Source: Fimousia sp045616445
GTDB taxonomy: Bacteria > Bacillota > Clostridia > Lachnospirales > Lachnospiraceae
Length of the DNA stretch: 23,587 nt
Assembly (NCBI GenBank): GCA_045616445.1
Contig: JAZLGR010000031.1
Coordinates: forward strand, 1-23,587
Direction of reading: 5' to 3'
Shown here: one piece after another, positions 23,202 through 23,587 of the stretch
How positions within the stretch are numbered: position 1 is the stretch's first letter
Layout of the letters: each line of letters begins with the position of its first letter
Notes under the pieces: model-generated
What the model saw: only the letters and a program-made list of their open reading frames with translations
Database searches by the model: none
What the model was told of the DNA's origin: nothing
Position numbers and translations under genes: made by a program

Positions 23202-23587
23202 TTGGACACAGAGGGGGTAATTATTGGACAGCTGGTATATAATGAGAGACAGATCCAAAGCACAGCTGGACAAGGACAGCCCCAAAGTGAACAGGAGACT
23301 TACCATGAAGTACACCAAAGAAGAAAGATTGGACATCGGCCGTCGGATATATGACGGAGAAATCACGCGCTATCAGGCAGCAGAAGAATACGGCATCAGT
23401 GACCAGACAGCACGGGATTATATGCGGCTCTATCGGTCAACGAATCAATTACCGCCGAAACACCATGGAAGGAATACGAATCATATATCATCTGCAGATA
23501 CGGCTCCCGTCGGCATGGAAGAATTTGAGTCCATGACGAAGGAGGAACTCATTCACCAACTGATGCTTGCGCGAATTCGAGAAACCC
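23202..23587 (+). mobile_element. Left end of an IS3-type insertion sequence (partial)
   Basis: The OrfA gene at 23305 is preceded by about 100 bases with two TTGGACA motifs (23202-23208 and 23224-23230, 22 bp apart), the first followed by CAGAGGGGG, resembling a terminal inverted repeat. I place the left end near 23202, about 47 bp upstream of the helveticin-like gene. The exact tip and the other end cannot be confirmed because the element leaves the window. Confidence 0.6.
23305..23587 (+). CDS. IS3 family transposase OrfA, partial (runs off the window)
   Basis: Ninety-four codons, open to the right edge with no stop. The N-terminal helix-turn-helix (about 4-44; RLDIGRRIYDGEITRYQAAEEYGISDQTARDYMRLY) is that of IS3/IS150-type OrfA proteins. 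The segment SMTKEELIHQLMLARIRET (about 76-94) leads into the leucine-zipper region typical before the OrfB frameshift. AGGAG lies 7 bases before the ATG at 23305. OrfA binds the IS ends and, fused to OrfB by frameshifting, forms the transposase. OrfB would lie beyond the window, so whether the element is intact is unknown. Confidence 0.78.
   Translation, partial: MKYTKEERLDIGRRIYDGEITRYQAAEEYGISDQTARDYMRLYRSTNQLPPKHHGRNTNHISSADTAPVGMEEFESMTKEELIHQLMLARIRET

Noticed and set aside
23351..23536. A 61-codon open frame inside the insertion sequence end
   Set aside because: It is a different frame of the OrfA coding sequence, which itself is open to the window edge with a good start.
1..23587. CRISPR array, tRNA or rRNA genes
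   Set aside because: No regularly spaced identical repeats and no cloverleaf-like or rRNA-like sequence were seen on reading both strands; a tRNAscan or Infernal run would settle it.

Overview
This window looks like a chromosomal segment of a low-to-mid GC Firmicute, most likely a gut Clostridia of the Lachnospiraceae type. The reasons are AGGAGG-type ribosome sites, consensus sigma-A promoters (TTGACA-17-TATAAT), many intrinsic terminators, and lineage-typical small families (DUF6145-like, DUF6462-like). No rRNA, tRNA or CRISPR array was seen. Family assignments come from reading the translations; no database was searched.

Layout. (1) 1-~560: the edge of an integrated element, with a small excisionase-like gene reading out of the window to the left, followed by short repeats and the lysS-side terminator. 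(2) 570-2673: greA-lysS, transcribed leftward. (3) 2833-4182: a rightward sn-glycerol-1-phosphate dehydrogenase gene standing alone between leftward housekeeping genes. (4) 4256-7594: a leftward five-gene operon, birA / DUF6145-like / coaX / dusB / small membrane protein (biotin ligation, CoA synthesis, tRNA modification). (5) 7718-9917: two single leftward genes, an OFA-type MFS carrier and a HAD-IIA phosphatase, each with its own terminator. (6) 10153-17578: a sugar phosphotransferase region. A leftward fructose-type EIIABC gene diverges from a rightward sorbitol operon (sorbitol-6-phosphate dehydrogenase, GutM, EIIC, EIIBC), which converges on a leftward BglG/MtlR-type regulator carrying PRD, EIIB-like and EIIA-like domains. 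The sorbitol operon has no EIIA-Gut gene. (7) 17699-19960: a leftward operon of a SpoU/TrmH RNA methyltransferase, an NfeD protein and an SPFH protein. (8) 20165-23155: two leftward genes for secreted proteins, 15 bp apart: a protein resembling helveticin J-type class III bacteriocins, then a BspA-type leucine-rich-repeat protein with a fibronectin-III-like tail. (9) ~23200-23587: the left end of an insertion sequence with an IS3-type OrfA that runs off the window.

How the genes work together. The sorbitol genes would import and phosphorylate sorbitol and oxidise it to fructose-6-phosphate; the fructose EIIABC imports fructose from the opposite side of a shared 490-bp regulatory region rich in inverted and phased repeats. 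The most unusual locus is the secreted pair in (8). Its first gene looks like a helveticin-family protein with an added acidic N-terminal region and many cysteines, and its presumed promoter region is cut by the insertion sequence only about 47 bp upstream. The glycerol-1-phosphate dehydrogenase and the missing sorbitol EIIA are the next points worth attention.
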